Below are positions 12,003-23,760 of a stretch of DNA of 64,000 bases, piece after piece. How positions within the stretch are numbered: the first letter of the stretch is position 1; each line of letters begins with the position of its first letter. Both the position numbers and the translations under genes were made by a program. The stretch is from assembly GCA_029204225.1 (NCBI GenBank), contig CM055110.1:21496988-21560987 (forward strand), written 5' to 3'. Origin of the DNA: Diphasiastrum complanatum (lineage: Eukaryota > Streptophyta > Lycopodiopsida > Lycopodiales > Lycopodiaceae). The notes beneath the pieces are model-generated. The model was not told where the DNA came from. It ran no database searches and was given only the letters and a program-made list of their open reading frames with translations.

Positions 12003-13253
12003 ACTAATATCAAGGATAATTACTGAATTCAGTTGGAATTCAGCAAAATTTTGTAATCTCTCATTTGTTCTAGAGGTTTGTATAAAGTTTTTGTAGTTGA
12101 AGACAGATGTTAAAATGGTTTTGGTATGTCGTCTGTCTTTGAAAACCTGATTGATCGCAGAGTTTGGATAACCCATAATTTTGTTAAGGATCTAGTTGGA
12201 AGAATATTCTTGAAATCTAGTAATTTCCCTTGATTTTAGAATAATTCTTATATTTTTTGAGTTGTATGTTGTACATATACTCCAATATCTTTCAATAATT
12301 AAGTATGGTTTTGGAATCCTGTAAATTATGATTGATGAATCATAAGATTCTAAATATTTATGATTGACGGATCATAAATTGATACTTAATTGTCATTAGA
12401 AGATTATAAGGAAATGTGATTATTTTTCAGATGATGAGTAATTTTTGATCTATTGAAAGAGTCAAGAATTTAGATCAGTTAGTTGAAAATCTAAATTCCT
12501 TTACTCCAGTGCTGATTTGAGAACATATGTGTCTCACATGCATTCTCATAAAGTAAATTGTTTTTACTTCTAGAGAGTTTGCTTAATCTTGGTGGAGTTT
12601 TTTTGAAACTCTACTACAAATTGTGGTCTATAGATGTTTGTGTACGGTTTTCAGCCTAGATTTCCATTTAGTTGAGAGACAGACAAATCTATCAAGATTG
12701 AATGGTTGCTATTTTCTTGCATGAGATGCTAGAAATAGAGCACTTGACTCGGAGTACTCAAAATTGAGTTAAAGTCATTTCACCTTGGTGGATCTCTTAG
12801 AGATTCTGGTAGGATGAATTGTTATACCTTAATTTTTCTTATACTCAGTGTGTATTTATACCCGGGAAGCATTTATGACAGGTCTACAAGAAATTGTGGA
12901 TAGTCTTGGACTATAATTGTTTTGTTTCTTTAACTTTTGAACATTGATCTCCAATGTAAGGTGGTAATTCACCCAATATTTTATGTGAATTGAATTTACA
13001 TGAAGGTGACGTTACTAGTTTGGAGAGAATCAGAACCGATAGGAGAATTTATTGCTTAGTGTACTTTTGAAAGCAAATATAGTACTTCAGAGTAGAGATA
13101 AACAATTGGGAAATTGTTCCATCTCTAAGTACTTATTTGATAATTGAAGTCAAATTAAGGATAACGACTTTCTGGGAAAATGTGAAAGTTAAAGGGTTGC
13201 TTTATGAACTTCTTGCCCGTTCTGAGGACATAACTTGTTTAAGAGGGGAAGAA
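12003..13253 (+). other. Non-coding internal end of an LTR element
   Basis: There is no reading frame of note. The stretch ends in a purine tract, AAGAGGGGAAGAA (13241-13253), directly before an LTR start. That is the layout of the internal 3' end of a plus-strand LTR retrotransposon. No pol motifs survive. Confidence 0.45.
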
Positions 13254-13745
13254 TGTTATGTCCACGTTTGTATATAGGATTTGGCATAATCCTAGACTTG
13301 GATATCCGGTACTCCAGTGTACGAGATTATTGATTATGCCACGTCATTCCAGACTAGACCAAAAATGTAATTAATAATCTTGTGAGGGCCCAGGTGCTCT
13401 AATTGGACCTATGGAGTTTTTGCATGTTGATTGACAGCTTTTGTGCAAGAATAGGAAGTCAAATGCTTTTGATAGGATTGAGGGATCCTAGAGGAAACAT
13501 TCTCTTGCTTTTGGAGATTATATAACCTATTGGAACTCGCCCATATCCTCATTGTCTTTTTCTATTTCCAAGAGGCATGATTCTCTCCTCTCTTGCATTT
13601 AGTTTCCTTGGCTCGGGGGCCAAGCGGTTAGGGATTTGACTATCCGTTTCCTGTTGGTTGGGTGGTTTGGCTCCACAGGTGTCCTTTTGGTTGCATGCAA
13701 CAAGATCTAGGTAGATCTTCACTTGGCGATCATTATACATATCTA
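13254..13745 (+). repeat. LTR, TGTTATGTCC family, copy 1
   Basis: It starts TGTTATGTCC after a polypurine tract, so it reads as a 3' LTR. Shared blocks with 23246-23746 include TTGGATA-C-GGTACTCCAGT, TTATGCCACGTCAT and TTGGTTGGGTGGTT. A TATATAA box lies near 13518. The right end is approximate. Confidence 0.6.
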
Positions 13746-13789
13746 TTCCAACCAAGCATTGGAGAGCCCATAAATTTTGTTCCTTATGG

Positions 13790-15387
13790 ATAACAATAAT
13801 CCATTATGAAATGGTGATTCATTAAAAGGCCCCACACATGGCTTACTGTCACATTGTCAACCCAATCCGGTTAGTAGAATCCCTCCATCAGAGAACACTC
13901 TCTCTTGAAGAAAGCTTTTTCCATTACTAATTGCTTGAAAGTGATTCATGTGTTAACCGTAGTCTTTTTCCATTCAAATCATACCAAAATTTACGGTCAT
14001 TCTCATGCTTATATAAGATATCTCATGGTCATATAAGATATCTCTTATGAATTTAACTAAATGAAAGACTGTTTAACGAATTATTTATGGAATTACTCCA
14101 TAACTGGTATTATGCAGATCTCTTTCAAAGATAACTGATGTTATGTAGATCTCCTTCAAAGATACAAAAAAATTCATAATACAAACACATTTATTACCTT
14201 AGATGTCCATTTTACTTCCTCCCTTACATTTTTTGGTCTCCCAAAAAACTTCATCGGCTAAGGTACAGTGAGTTATCATGGACGTATAGTAAAAGCAAAA
14301 GTAGATCTGGTTTTTCTTTTCATTTATTTGGCTTTACACTAGAATTTCATAATTGAAGATTCATTTACAATTAGTGTTTTTGACGAACTAGGTTTGCCAA
14401 AATATAATTTTTATTGAAACACGATAGTGTAATTCTTTAGTAGTAAAAATCAATTTAATGAACCTAGTTTATTAAAATATGTAATCATCATAAAATTTAT
14501 GTAAACCCAAGTTATGTCAGGAAAAGTTCACAAAGGCAAGATTCTTTTAATCAATCCTAATTCACTAATAACATGAAAAGAGATTCAATCATCAAAAGAA
14601 AAACATCATAAGACTTTTGGATGTTCTGGGAAATTGGGGACATTGTTAATGGTTTCATATTTTCTAATGAATATTCGTTACCTTTGATGAAAATAAGTTG
14701 GTCCTAGTTGACTCGTCTACATATGCATTGAGTGCCCAAGTAGCGAACCAGATGAACATGATAAGGATGAATCATAGAATTGATTTTATATTGTGTTTAC
14801 TCCGTTTTGATCTATCGATTTATTGCAACTAATGAAAGTATATAAATGGACAATCCACAAAATTTAGATTCCGGTACTTCTCTTACTGTATTCAACAAAG
14901 ATCTATTTGTCGAATAAAGAATTTACCGCCATTCCTTACCATCACTTACTTTATTAGTCCAACTAAATTTCATCTTCAACCAGTATCTTGCTAACAACAA
15001 ACCATCGGTATCTTATAGACCGAAAATGAAAAATATATGGACTTTAAAAAAAAATTCCACGAGCACAATTTAACTCTATTCCCAGGGAGTACTCTTAGTC
15101 CAAAGTTAAATCGTTAACTAACATAGTACCGGGAATCAAATTTCCGTTTAGCTGGGTACCGGTCCAGAAAAACTCCTTTAGAAAATAAATAATTTGATGT
15201 AAATCCTACATCCATGAACCTAGCTCATAGACTGACAGTTAGGATAATAAAATTATTCTTTCCAACATTTTTCCAGTTATGGTCTAGAGAATCATGATAA
15301 GTCCATTCTCAATTGTCGCTTTAGGTAGATCATACGAAAGTCACCACTCCCAATCGACTACTGCGCTATTAACTGTGGTAAGAATCT
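13790..15387. other. AT-rich intergenic stretch, nothing recognised
   Basis: I see no coding region, RNA gene or clear repeat here. The sequence is AT-rich with many stops in all frames. Confidence 0.5.
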
Positions 15388-15940
15388 TTGAACCCCTGGC
15401 CTATTAGCATGCAACATCCATATCACTTGCTTATAGCCATGTTATCACAAGAATGGTCAATCTTAAAACATGCACGAGAGAGCTTGTTCCCTTACAAGAA
15501 GGTGAAAATGTATAGATTATCACTAATTTGGCCTTCCATGGTAAAAACTAACAGTGGGCAGGTGAAAAGGGCACCTCCAGTCACTCAAGAAGATCACGCA
15601 TGAATGCGGAACGCGCTCCGGCTTCCAATTCGACCAAACACAGCTTCAAGCAGCTAGCATCCGGCAATACTCCTGCATACCTCCCCAATCATTCCCCAAA
15701 AGAAAGAACATGGAGCGCACATCTGGCAGGACTCTTAAGTCTGCTGACAACAAATGGAAAAAATGATCTCATGCCAAAATCAGTTCACACAAGTACTACA
15801 CTCTCCAAAAAGCTTGCAGGAATATACATATTTTTGAACTTATCATGGACAACGTCCTCTCCATTTGGCATCCAATCAATGGATCAAACCATATGTCAGA
15901 ACAGAGAGATCATCATGTTCCCTTTTATTCCTACAGAAAG
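15388..15940. other. Unassigned stretch beside the gag fragment
   Basis: Open frames exist on the plus strand (15388-15603 and 15600-16061) but their translations resemble no family I know, and the second overlaps the gag fragment antisense. The minus-strand continuation of the gag frame hits a stop at once. It is probably unrelated DNA joined to the truncated gag. Confidence 0.35.
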
Positions 15941-16312
15941 TTATTTGAAAGCGTCTTGTTTTCTTGAGACTGACAACTCCAAACAATCATGTCTTTTTAT
16001 CTCTGCTACATTGATAAGCGCCTTCCACGCCTCTGCAGGTGTTCTTGCGTCCTGTATGTGACCAAGCATAGAATCTGCTACACTCACTGAAAGCCAATAA
16101 AGCACCTTCCTGCCTTTCTCATTCCATTCTTTGAGCTTCTGTTCCTGCTCAACAGTAGCATTGGGTGGAAGATCAGGCACTTTCTCTTGTTCACCGTCGA
16201 TGAACTCCCAATAGCCTTTGCCCATTATGAAGTTCGTCATCCTAAACTTCCATGCTTGAAAATTATTTTTGTCAAGCTTGTCGCTAACAATTTGGCTAAG
16301 CCCATCCGCCAT
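15941..16312 (-). pseudogene. Copia Gag N-terminal fragment (element 5)
   Basis: The 123-residue frame opens MADGLSQIVSDKLDKNNFQA and continues AWKFRMTNFIMGKGYWEFIDG, the UBN2/DUF4219-type start of plant copia Gag. It loses similarity after AWKALINV, where the family would go on to the alpha-helical capsid core. No zinc knuckle, protease or pol follows, so the element is truncated. A primer site and LTR end lie upstream at 17581-17600. Confidence 0.8.
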
Positions 16313-17580
16313 GCTTAGTCCTTAAGGATATTGAAATACAGCACTCCAAAAGCAACTTTGAGCAAAAGAATAAATTCTACACAAGAAAAACAACAAGCTC
16401 TCTTTTTAATCCGACCTCAATCGGAGTCTTGGTCACAATGATATGCAACTCCAAAGTTTGCCCTTTGATTCTTTGCTCTTTAATAGTTCATAATTGTGCA
16501 AAAAGTGCATCAAATGATCTCGAATTAAAAAGTTGAGTGTGCCAATGCATCCGAGATGGCCGTTTTGCCTTGGAACACATAACCAGTCCAAAAAGTGATC
16601 CTTTGTATCTCCTTGGACAGATTTTGGAAATTTTCGTGCGTCCACTCAAAACGCTCCAAATTTTGTGTAGATCGAGATGGTGTAGTCGAATCTCCAAAAC
16701 AGGTCGTGAGGTGAGAGCAATTACAAGGGGGGGGGGGGGGGGGGAGGTTGCTCTGTCTCTAAGAAAAAACCTGCAATCTTTGAATATTCCTCCTTTTGGT
16801 CCTTTTTCTAATTCACAAATGTGAACACAAAAAATTCATGGGACCCTTCAAGCTGAAGGTTTTTAATGAAGTTGAGATTTTTGGACCCTCCAAATGAAAT
16901 CCAGCTTAGTTGTGCTACACTTCACAACTTTTCAACTTCATCTCCACCACTAAGTAGAGGCCAAGACATGTGGCACCCATCTACTACTTCAAAATGAGCC
17001 AATAGATTTTCTTCAACCAAGGTGGATGGTCTAGATCACTCCACCACATGAAAAAACTTCAGAATGCCGTAACTTTTGCTACAGATGTCCGTTTGAGGCG
17101 AAAATTGGTGGAGTAGATTCGTCTCGTTGTGCTCTTTCTGAAGATATAATTTTCTTTTTGAATTCCGACAACCGGAATCAAAAGTTATGAGCTCTAAAAG
17201 TTGATCGTATCAAACTTGGCAGAAAATCAGAAAAATCTTCAAAATGAGCTCTATTTGATCAAAACAAAAGTTGTAAGAGCCTGCAACCATCATCAACAGA
17301 GGCTAACAACCTCTAATGAGAAAGTGTGAGCTTTGATTTGAGCTCAATCAGAGAAAAATGAAGAATTTTGGACAAGTTCATGTGAACATATCCCAAAAGC
17401 ATAAAGCTCTTTTTCTTCCCAAGCTTTTTGTGCATCAGTTGAGTTGTCCTCCTCAAGCATTGAGCTTTGCTTCACCTTGAAGCTTCACCAACAATGTCAA
17501 AATCTCAATTCCTTCTCTCTTTTGCTGCTATGGCCCTGCGAAGAACAAATTGCAGCCACAAATCAGCCTTGAGCTCTCCA
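16313..17580 (-). other. 5' leader of element 5
   Basis: This is non-coding sequence between the Gag start and the primer site. It holds a run of 18 guanines on the plus strand at 16727-16744 and little else. Confidence 0.55.
16727..16744 (+). repeat. G18 homopolymer
   Basis: Eighteen consecutive G residues on the plus strand (C on the element's sense strand). The tract could fold as a quadruplex, and its length may be a sequencing approximation. Confidence 0.85.
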
Positions 17581-17600
17581 GCTCTGATACCATATGTACG
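17581..17600 (-). other. Primer binding site and LTR end of element 5
   Basis: Bases 17581-17592 are GCTCTGATACCA, the reverse complement of TGGTATCAGAGC. Two bases further on, TGTACG (minus strand CGTACA) gives the expected CA end of a 5' LTR. The outer end of this LTR could not be placed. The region to about 18030 is non-coding. Confidence 0.75.
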
Positions 17601-17899
17601 AAAATAGGAATGGGGGATGATGCCCAGGATCACACCAACACAAACCCTGTACCAAAACACTGTAGAGAGAGATGCACACACCACACACAATGGGAAGATC
17701 CAATATAGCTCAAAAACTCACACACACACTTTTTGCTCCATCATAAAATAAACCCTCAAATGAGGCATACATAGACTATGGACTTCAAGTCCATATTTCA
17801 ACATAGTTTAGTACTTCACATAGTGTCTTTACTGGATCTTACCGAAAAAATAAAACTAACTACTGGCAGTAATATAAAATGCTAATCTATTATGGTAGG

Positions 17900-18700
17900 T
17901 GCAAATACGTGAATACACCAACGTGGCCACCGAGTCACTTCGGCAGCGTTGGCGCTAGCAAGCTCCACCTAGCCTAGCGAGTCAACACTGTCATAAGTAG
18001 CTGCATAACTTGAGCTCACAATTTTCACAGTTGTTGATCATAAATACTTGATTCAATACAAAAAAAATTATAACACAAACTGTCATGAACATTCAAGTAG
18101 TATCCTAACTAGTGTTGGGCAGGTATATGGGTGCCTAGGTGGTATCATCAATTGTATCAACATTGGTATCATAGAATGTACCCGAACGGTATATGATTTT
18201 GTAATACTCGGGTCAATACCCACGACTCAGGGCTGTTTTTAGCCCATCAATGCACATATAGATACCTAGATTAGGGGCAAAAAATTCGATTTTACCATGG
18301 TATCAATATAGTATCCGTTTTTAGTTGATTTCCAAATTTTACACGTGATACATATTATAATTGGTCTCCCACAACCATTAGTGAGCACCAACAAAGTATT
18401 GGCCTTTAATATCGTATGCATATTGCATTTAAAAAGGTCATGTTTTTTATTAAATGCATACTGCCCTTAATTAAAAGTCTAATTTTAGAAAGAAATTATA
18501 TACTTATACCCGAGTTTATACTCGGCTAATATCACCCTTGCACTACTCCGGTGATTGTACCAGCCACCAATTTATAAATATGGTTATATTTATACCCGAC
18601 TAGTCTCAAAAAAAAATTAAAAGTGTAATAGCAAGACCTGGCTGGTATTAAAAATATTAATACCCTCCTAATCTATCTACAAGATTTAAATTGCATTATA
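17900..18700. other. Intergenic, nothing recognised
   Basis: AT-rich sequence with no coherent reading frame. No repeat pair with the rest of the window was noticed. Confidence 0.4.
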
Positions 18701-18702
18701 AT

Positions 18703-18760
18703 TGTGTGTGTGTAATTACACGCACACACGCGCGCGCGCGCACACACACACACACACACA
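18703..18760. repeat. Alternating purine-pyrimidine (TG/CA/CG) microsatellite
   Basis: A (TG) run is followed by CA, then CG repeats (18729-18740) and a long CA run to 18760. The CG core flanked by CA is a classic left-handed (Z) DNA-prone arrangement. Confidence 0.9.
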
Positions 18761-19122
18761 TAAAACAAGCATGATGACTTTTTCAGTTATTAGAGCACAA
18801 AAAGTTAGCTCATGTAGAGTTGTTTCATTCAAAAATCTTAACTTTGTAAGTGATAGGTAAGAGAATTTTATATGCAACATGCAATCTTGAATCTAGCATT
18901 TTGCACAATAAGAAAAGCCTTGTGCTTAATTGAGGCTCCCCTAACATTGTACATTTGCGACTAAATGAGGGTGATTTGAAATAACACCAAAGTTTTGTCA
19001 TACATGTGTGCAATAAAAAAAACATTCATATTGTTAACAAAATCAAAAGGTTTGCAACTCAAAAAAGCGGAGTAAAAAAGTCATTTCCTCAACATACCTA
19101 CAAGATATGCCTAGTATTTTAA

Positions 19123-19186
19123 CAAATCATCACAATAGGTCACCCTTACAATGGCAAATCATCACAATAGATTACCCTTACAATGG
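19123..19186. repeat. 32-bp tandem duplication
   Basis: The unit CAAATCATCACAATAG... ending ACCCTTACAATGG occurs at 19123-19154 and again at 19155-19186, differing at a few bases in the middle. Confidence 0.85.
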
Positions 19187-19317
19187 CACACCTAAAATGC
19201 CAGGTAGGTTGTAACTATGTTGCTCCCACAAAAAAGAGAACAAATCTTTGATTCATTGCCAAATGTGTCAAAGCATCACTAATTATGAAGCATCTTGCCA
19301 TACATTTTTCATCACCC

Positions 19318-19779
19318 CTACTGATTTCTATTTGCTTTGAAGGAAAGACCATATTTGTTGCTGATCTGAGTGGCCCTCCTTGCTTCTTCTTCAGTCACTT
19401 GTGGCTTTTTCTCATTTGGGTTTACAGGCATTCCAATTTCCAGAAAAAATTTCTCAAACCCTGAAGGAAGACAGGACACAAGCATCGTAGCAGGATCGTT
19501 GGTGTTGTTATGAAAGGCGTGAGGAATTTCTTTGGGCAGGTAAATGAATGATCCTTTGTGGGCGCTGAATGTCTGATCGCCTAACATCCACTGCATCGAT
19601 CCATCAAGCATGTACCAGCTTTCGGATTCCCTCCAGTGAGTGTGAAGTGCCGATCCATCCCCCGGGGCAACGTGATACTCAAGCAGGCTGAAAGATCCTT
19701 CTGTCATCTCTCCGGGGCATTTCACTTTCACTCGGATTCCTAAGGCCCACACAGATTCACCCTCATCTTCTGAAATCAT
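19318..19779 (-). CDS. Cupin-domain protein
   Basis: The 153-residue frame is a single beta-barrel cupin. Motif 1 is HTHWRESE (H46, H48, E53) and motif 2 is GSFIYLPKEIPHAFHN (H87), which supplies the four usual metal ligands. The family includes quercetinase-like dioxygenases and many small metal-binding proteins, so the substrate cannot be stated. The frame continues open upstream of Met1 as GKGQTVLR to a stop near 19830, and a plausible 3' splice site (ccggtgcag) lies there. The true protein may therefore have an upstream exon and an N-terminal extension. The frame is intact, unlike most of the window. No signal peptide is visible in the part shown. Confidence 0.8.
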   Translation of the reverse strand: MISEDEGESVWALGIRVKVKCPGEMTEGSFSLLEYHVAPGDGSALHTHWRESESWYMLDGSMQWMLGDQTFSAHKGSFIYLPKEIPHAFHNNTNDPATMLVSCLPSGFEKFFLEIGMPVNPNEKKPQVTEEEARRATQISNKYGLSFKANRNQ

Positions 19780-19829
19780 GCGGAGTACTGTTTGGCCCTT
19801 ACCAGTACCTGCACCGGCAATTTGTCAGA

Positions 19830-21100
19830 CTCAGAAGCAAAAAGAGGAACATCTGCAATGCCTGCTGAATCCGACTCTGAATCATTGGCTGCGAGAGACG
19901 GTACCTTCTGAGGTTGCTTCGACCGATCCAGTCTCTTTCTCCAATGAAGTTGACCTGTTAGGTCTGCTCTCTCCACGTTGTAGGTGTTTCTCATCGGTAG
20001 GAGGATGGCCGACATCCCAACTTGCAGTAGCTGTGTCCACTCCACGTTGAGCTCCCTTCCAGAAGGGTGCTTGGTAGCATCGCTTGTGCCTCGTATCGCA
20101 AATCACATTTGCTAAACTTGGATTTTCATTAAGAATCTGGAAAGAACAATGTCCGCCAAGGAGTTATCAGTACTTCAAACATATACTACTGTTCAAACAA
20201 GCTTTCTAGAACATCATCGAGCTTCGCTATAAATACCAGCGCCAGCATTAAGCTCAAAGCATTAATCAAACTGTTTAGTCCGCATCCCGTGCGAATAATT
20301 ACGTCGCCCGTGTTTATATATTATCATGTTTTCAAGCTTCAAATCTTAGTTGGTTCGTTATTTATCAAAGTTTGACATAAACAGGTAACCGAGTTTGGCA
20401 AAATCAAGCATGCCGTTCCTTTCGATCGAGCTAGCAAAGAAACTACAACAACAATAAAATTCAGAGCTCCTTAGGATACATACGGCTACAACCCAAAAAG
20501 AAAATTATCTTGATTCTCAGTGATTACGCAGTTCACAAGCATTATGAAACACTCTACCATCTGCTTCAAACTACGCCTAGTCCAGATCTGAGCAACTGCT
20601 TCGTTCGAGGGGCAGGGGCGCATTTTGCCGTTCAATAACTGCAGTACTCGGCTGCTGCATACACGCTGCATATTGGAAGGATTCAAATCAAAACAAGAGC
20701 ACTCAACTCTCACGATAATGAAAACAGACTGCGGATGATCTAGTCTTGGGCTGAGATGATCGGATGCTTCTTGGTATTATCAAACCGCGGGATCACTGCA
20801 GCTATGACCACATGAAAGGGATTTGAATGTAATTCAAGAGTGTACTCCATCCAACACTTCACTGGTTAGATCGAACGCCACGACGAAGATTAACCGCTGC
20901 ATGTCGCCAGCAAAAGGTGGCACGTCTATGTAAAATGCATGGTTGCCAACATTACAAACCCGACAGCAGCAAGGGACAGCCTCTTGCTTTCCTGTTTGGA
21001 ACTTAGGCATTGGCAAGGGGAACATGACCCATAAGATGCAATGTCCTTGAAAATCCCCTCAACCTCATAATGTGATGGACAAAAAGGATTTTGTGGTCCA
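19830..21100. other. Region upstream of the cupin gene, unassigned
   Basis: Short minus-strand frames occur (19882-20106, 20486-20713, 20834-21123) but none shows a domain I can name. One or more may be upstream exons of the cupin gene, judging by orientation only. Confidence 0.3.
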
Positions 21101-21103
21101 CGG

Positions 21104-21203
21104 CTGATTAGGGTTTTGACCAACTCAAGCTAACGAGGTGTGTTTGATGGACACTGATTAGGGTTTTGACCAACTCAAGCTAACGAGGTGTGTTTGATGG
21201 ACA
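21104..21203. repeat. Exact 50-bp tandem duplication
   Basis: The unit starting CTGATTAGGGTTTTGACC and ending GTTTGATGGACA is repeated without a difference (21104-21153, 21154-21203). It is a recent duplication. Confidence 0.95.
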
Positions 21204-21358
21204 TGTGTTTTTCGATTTATCCATTAGAACTATTGATTGAAAGACTATATATACCATGAGTGTTCTAGATTTCTCCAAAGCGTGCCTTCAAGATGAAAAG
21301 AGTGACAAGTTAGGGTTTCTTTGAGATTCGGGTTTGGGAGAAGAGAAATAGCACTAAT

Positions 21359-21360
<2 letters not shown>

Positions 21361-21402
<42 letters not shown>
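21361..21402. repeat. (GA)n microsatellite
   Basis: About twenty GA units. It is followed by a short GTGTGTTTGTGTGTG run at 21423-21439. Confidence 0.95.
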
Positions 21403-21405
<3 letters not shown>

Positions 21406-21479
21406 GGCATCTGAAACAAAATGTGTGTTTGTGTGTGTTTACCTGGCCACATGCATGTTTTTGTGGCCAGGCATCCCGA

Positions 21480-21660
21480 ATGCGCATTGACCAAGCGTGC
21501 GCACCTCTTGGATTACAGTGTTGATCCAAGATGTGCAGAAGAGCATTTCATGGATGCAGCTTACATCCAAGAATTGCTTGACCTTCACCGGCTCTTCCTT
21601 AATCGTGGTGAAGTTGTGCGCCCTCCAACTTCAAATGCAAGTGCACTGGGCTTTCAAATG
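21480..21660 (+). other. Possible unassigned coding exon
   Basis: One frame across this stretch reads like real protein (for example DPRCAEEHFMDAAYIQELLD, then LHRLFLNRGEVVRPP) and is flanked by sequence that does not. I do not recognise the family. It could be an orphan exon of a host gene truncated by repeats. Confidence 0.3.
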
Positions 21661-21961
21661 ACTGGTTTACATTTTCCTACTAGTTGCATTTCTACTTTTT
21701 TCAGACCTGCATTAAATTTTGTTTCCTTCATTTTTCTTGCTCTCTTTGCTATGTTTTTGTCCTCCTCTCATTGTTTTGGCTCTCCCAGTTACAATTTTTG
21801 TATTCCTTGTTCCATGTTCATGCATTTTGTTACGTTTTGTTTACCCGTACTCTCTCTCATTAGGGGATATTAGAACTCGAAGTGGGCCCTTTGAATGGAT
21901 GCTTTTTTTGACTTCGCCAACGTCCAAGTGGCCCAATAAATTGTGTACATCTGTGACAAAT

Positions 21962-22735
21962 TGTTGTGAAAATTCACACCTGTGGAGTGTACTTTGAGTG
22001 TGATGATGATCTCCTAAGCGATGTGCATGCACATAGATCAAGACTAGATTGATAATCGAGATCTATCTCAAAAATCTAAGGCAAAGACATTCACTACAAC
22101 ATGCATATATTCATCATGCAAGTACATACACACGTGTGGAATATGTCCTAGCTCTTGAGTAGAGAGAGAATGCAACAAATTGGGCTCGGGTAGAGAGAGA
22201 AACCACCAATGTGACTAAAACTCAAAATGTCATTGATCTCCAAAAAACTCAATACAATAATGAAGTGGATCATACTACATGTAGTATCTCGAGGTAGTCC
22301 ATCCTCTAATTCTATTGGACCCCCTTTTTAGCACTTCTCACATCCTATTGGATGAGTGACTCAATATCCCTTTGATTTTGATTGGAAACTTCTACCAAAT
22401 CTCTCACTTATGATTGGACCCTTGACTCTTTGCCAACACACAGGGCACATCACTCATCAAATCTAATCTAGACACTTGTAAAAAACCTAACTAGATCGAG
22501 CTATGTCATAATTGACTTTTGGCCTAATGATGATAAAACATGTGTACTTGACTATTTGACCTCTAAAGCCAAAATCAGCCCTATCAACTAGTGACACCAA
22601 GATGCTTGACTAACAATCTTTATGACACCCCTAAAGTCAACATGATTAATCTATTTTGACTATTTTCCACACGTGTGAAATTTGCTCACAAACTAGAAAC
22701 ATAAAACCAAGCTAGATTTTTGCCAATTTTTCACA
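21962..22735 (-). repeat. Divergent solo LTR (TGTGAGAAATTGGC family)
   Basis: It parallels the LTRs at 37036-37859 and 39865-40689 throughout: GATCTCCTAAG, GATCAAGACTAGATTGA, two CTCGGGTAGAGAGAGAAA-like blocks and the end GCTAGATTTTTGCCAATTTTTCACA. No internal region lies on either side, so it is a solo LTR. A target-site duplication is not evident. Confidence 0.8.
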
Positions 22736-22739
22736 ACTG

Positions 22740-23245
22740 TTATTGTGCTTGACGGATGGAAATTTTCATTTTTTCAAGGGCGTGGGACCCCTCGGAGCAC
22801 TTTTTAAAGGGGAAAATGTGCAATATTATCACATTTGCTTATGGAAATTAAGGCTACATGTTAGCCATATAAGTTGGGGCAGTGGGCAGTTTCGGAATCA
22901 TAAAAAATGAGCATAGCTGTTGCCGGAAGTTTTTTCTCTTGTTAATCTTTCTCTATAGTCAAACTTCTTAAAGGGCCCATTTTGAGCCCATATTTCCCTT
23001 AATGATAACAAAAAGTCCTAAACTACAACGATTAGTTAACTACAGTTCATGAATATTGAATCCATATTAATCTCGAGTTCACAAATACGGTGGTTTAATC
23101 ACAATCGTTAGTTTTGCCAGGCGGGAGTTTTGAAAATCGTAAAATTTTGGCTAAGAAAGCCAAAAATGCAACTGGCGCTTGGAATCGGCGGGCGTAGTTG
23201 CGCTAGTTTGTGCTCATTCACTTATTCTTTGCATTTCCAGGTGAT
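22740..23245. other. Intergenic, nothing recognised
   Basis: No frame or repeat noticed between the solo LTR and the next LTR. Confidence 0.4.
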
Positions 23246-23746
23246 TGTTATGTCCATGACCAATAAGTAGGACTCAATATACTCCTAGTCTTGGATACAC
23301 GGTACTCCAGTAAATCAAGCTGTTAGTTATGCCACGTCATACTGGATGTGACCCGAAAGTAACTAATATCCTTGTGAGGCCCAGAACACATTAAATGGAG
23401 TTTAGACAAGGTATGAGACAGTGTATGCATGTGTAGAGTTATCAATAGCAATTCTATGAATAGGTGGTCCATGCATAGGACTCTATTCTAGGTGAAGGAC
23501 TATGCATGGCTATGTACCCAGGATGCTTATGGCTCTATAAGAAGAGGCCAAACTCGCCCTACTCCTCATTGTGATCATGGATTCATTGTCAGGGTTTCAC
23601 TCTACATTCATACTTCTTGTTCCTTGGCTTGGGGATGAAGCTTCTAGAGTTGATTGGTTGCTTCTACTTGGTTGGGTGGTTGCTCCATAGTGTGTTTTCC
23701 ATTGTGTATTGTCTTGTAAGCAGGATCTTAGGGAGCTTCCCTTATA
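23246..23746 (+). repeat. 5' LTR, TGTTATGTCC family, copy 2
   Basis: It starts TGTTATGTCC and carries a CTATAAGAA box near 23532. It is followed directly by a primer site at 23748-23760. It shares scattered blocks with 13254-13745 but is clearly diverged. Confidence 0.75.
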
Positions 23747-23747
23747 G

Positions 23748-23760
23748 TGGTATCAGAGCA
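23748..23760 (+). other. Primer binding site
   Basis: TGGTATCAGAGCA, complementary to initiator tRNA-Met. It marks the preceding repeat as a 5' LTR of a plus-strand element. Confidence 0.9.

Noticed and set aside
15600-16061. 153-residue open frame on the plus strand
   Set aside because: Its second half is antisense to a clear Gag fragment, and no domain is visible.
20834-21123. Possible PLATZ zinc-binding protein (Cys/His spacing near CPSHYEVEG and CCCRVCNVGNH)
   Set aside because: The spacing and the family's conserved segment after the zinc sites do not match, and the frames are short. I left it unassigned.
13254-23746. The two TGTTATGTCC LTRs as the ends of one 10-kb element
   Set aside because: The left copy follows a polypurine tract (3' LTR) and the right copy precedes a primer site (5' LTR), so they face away from a shared interior. 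They are also too diverged.
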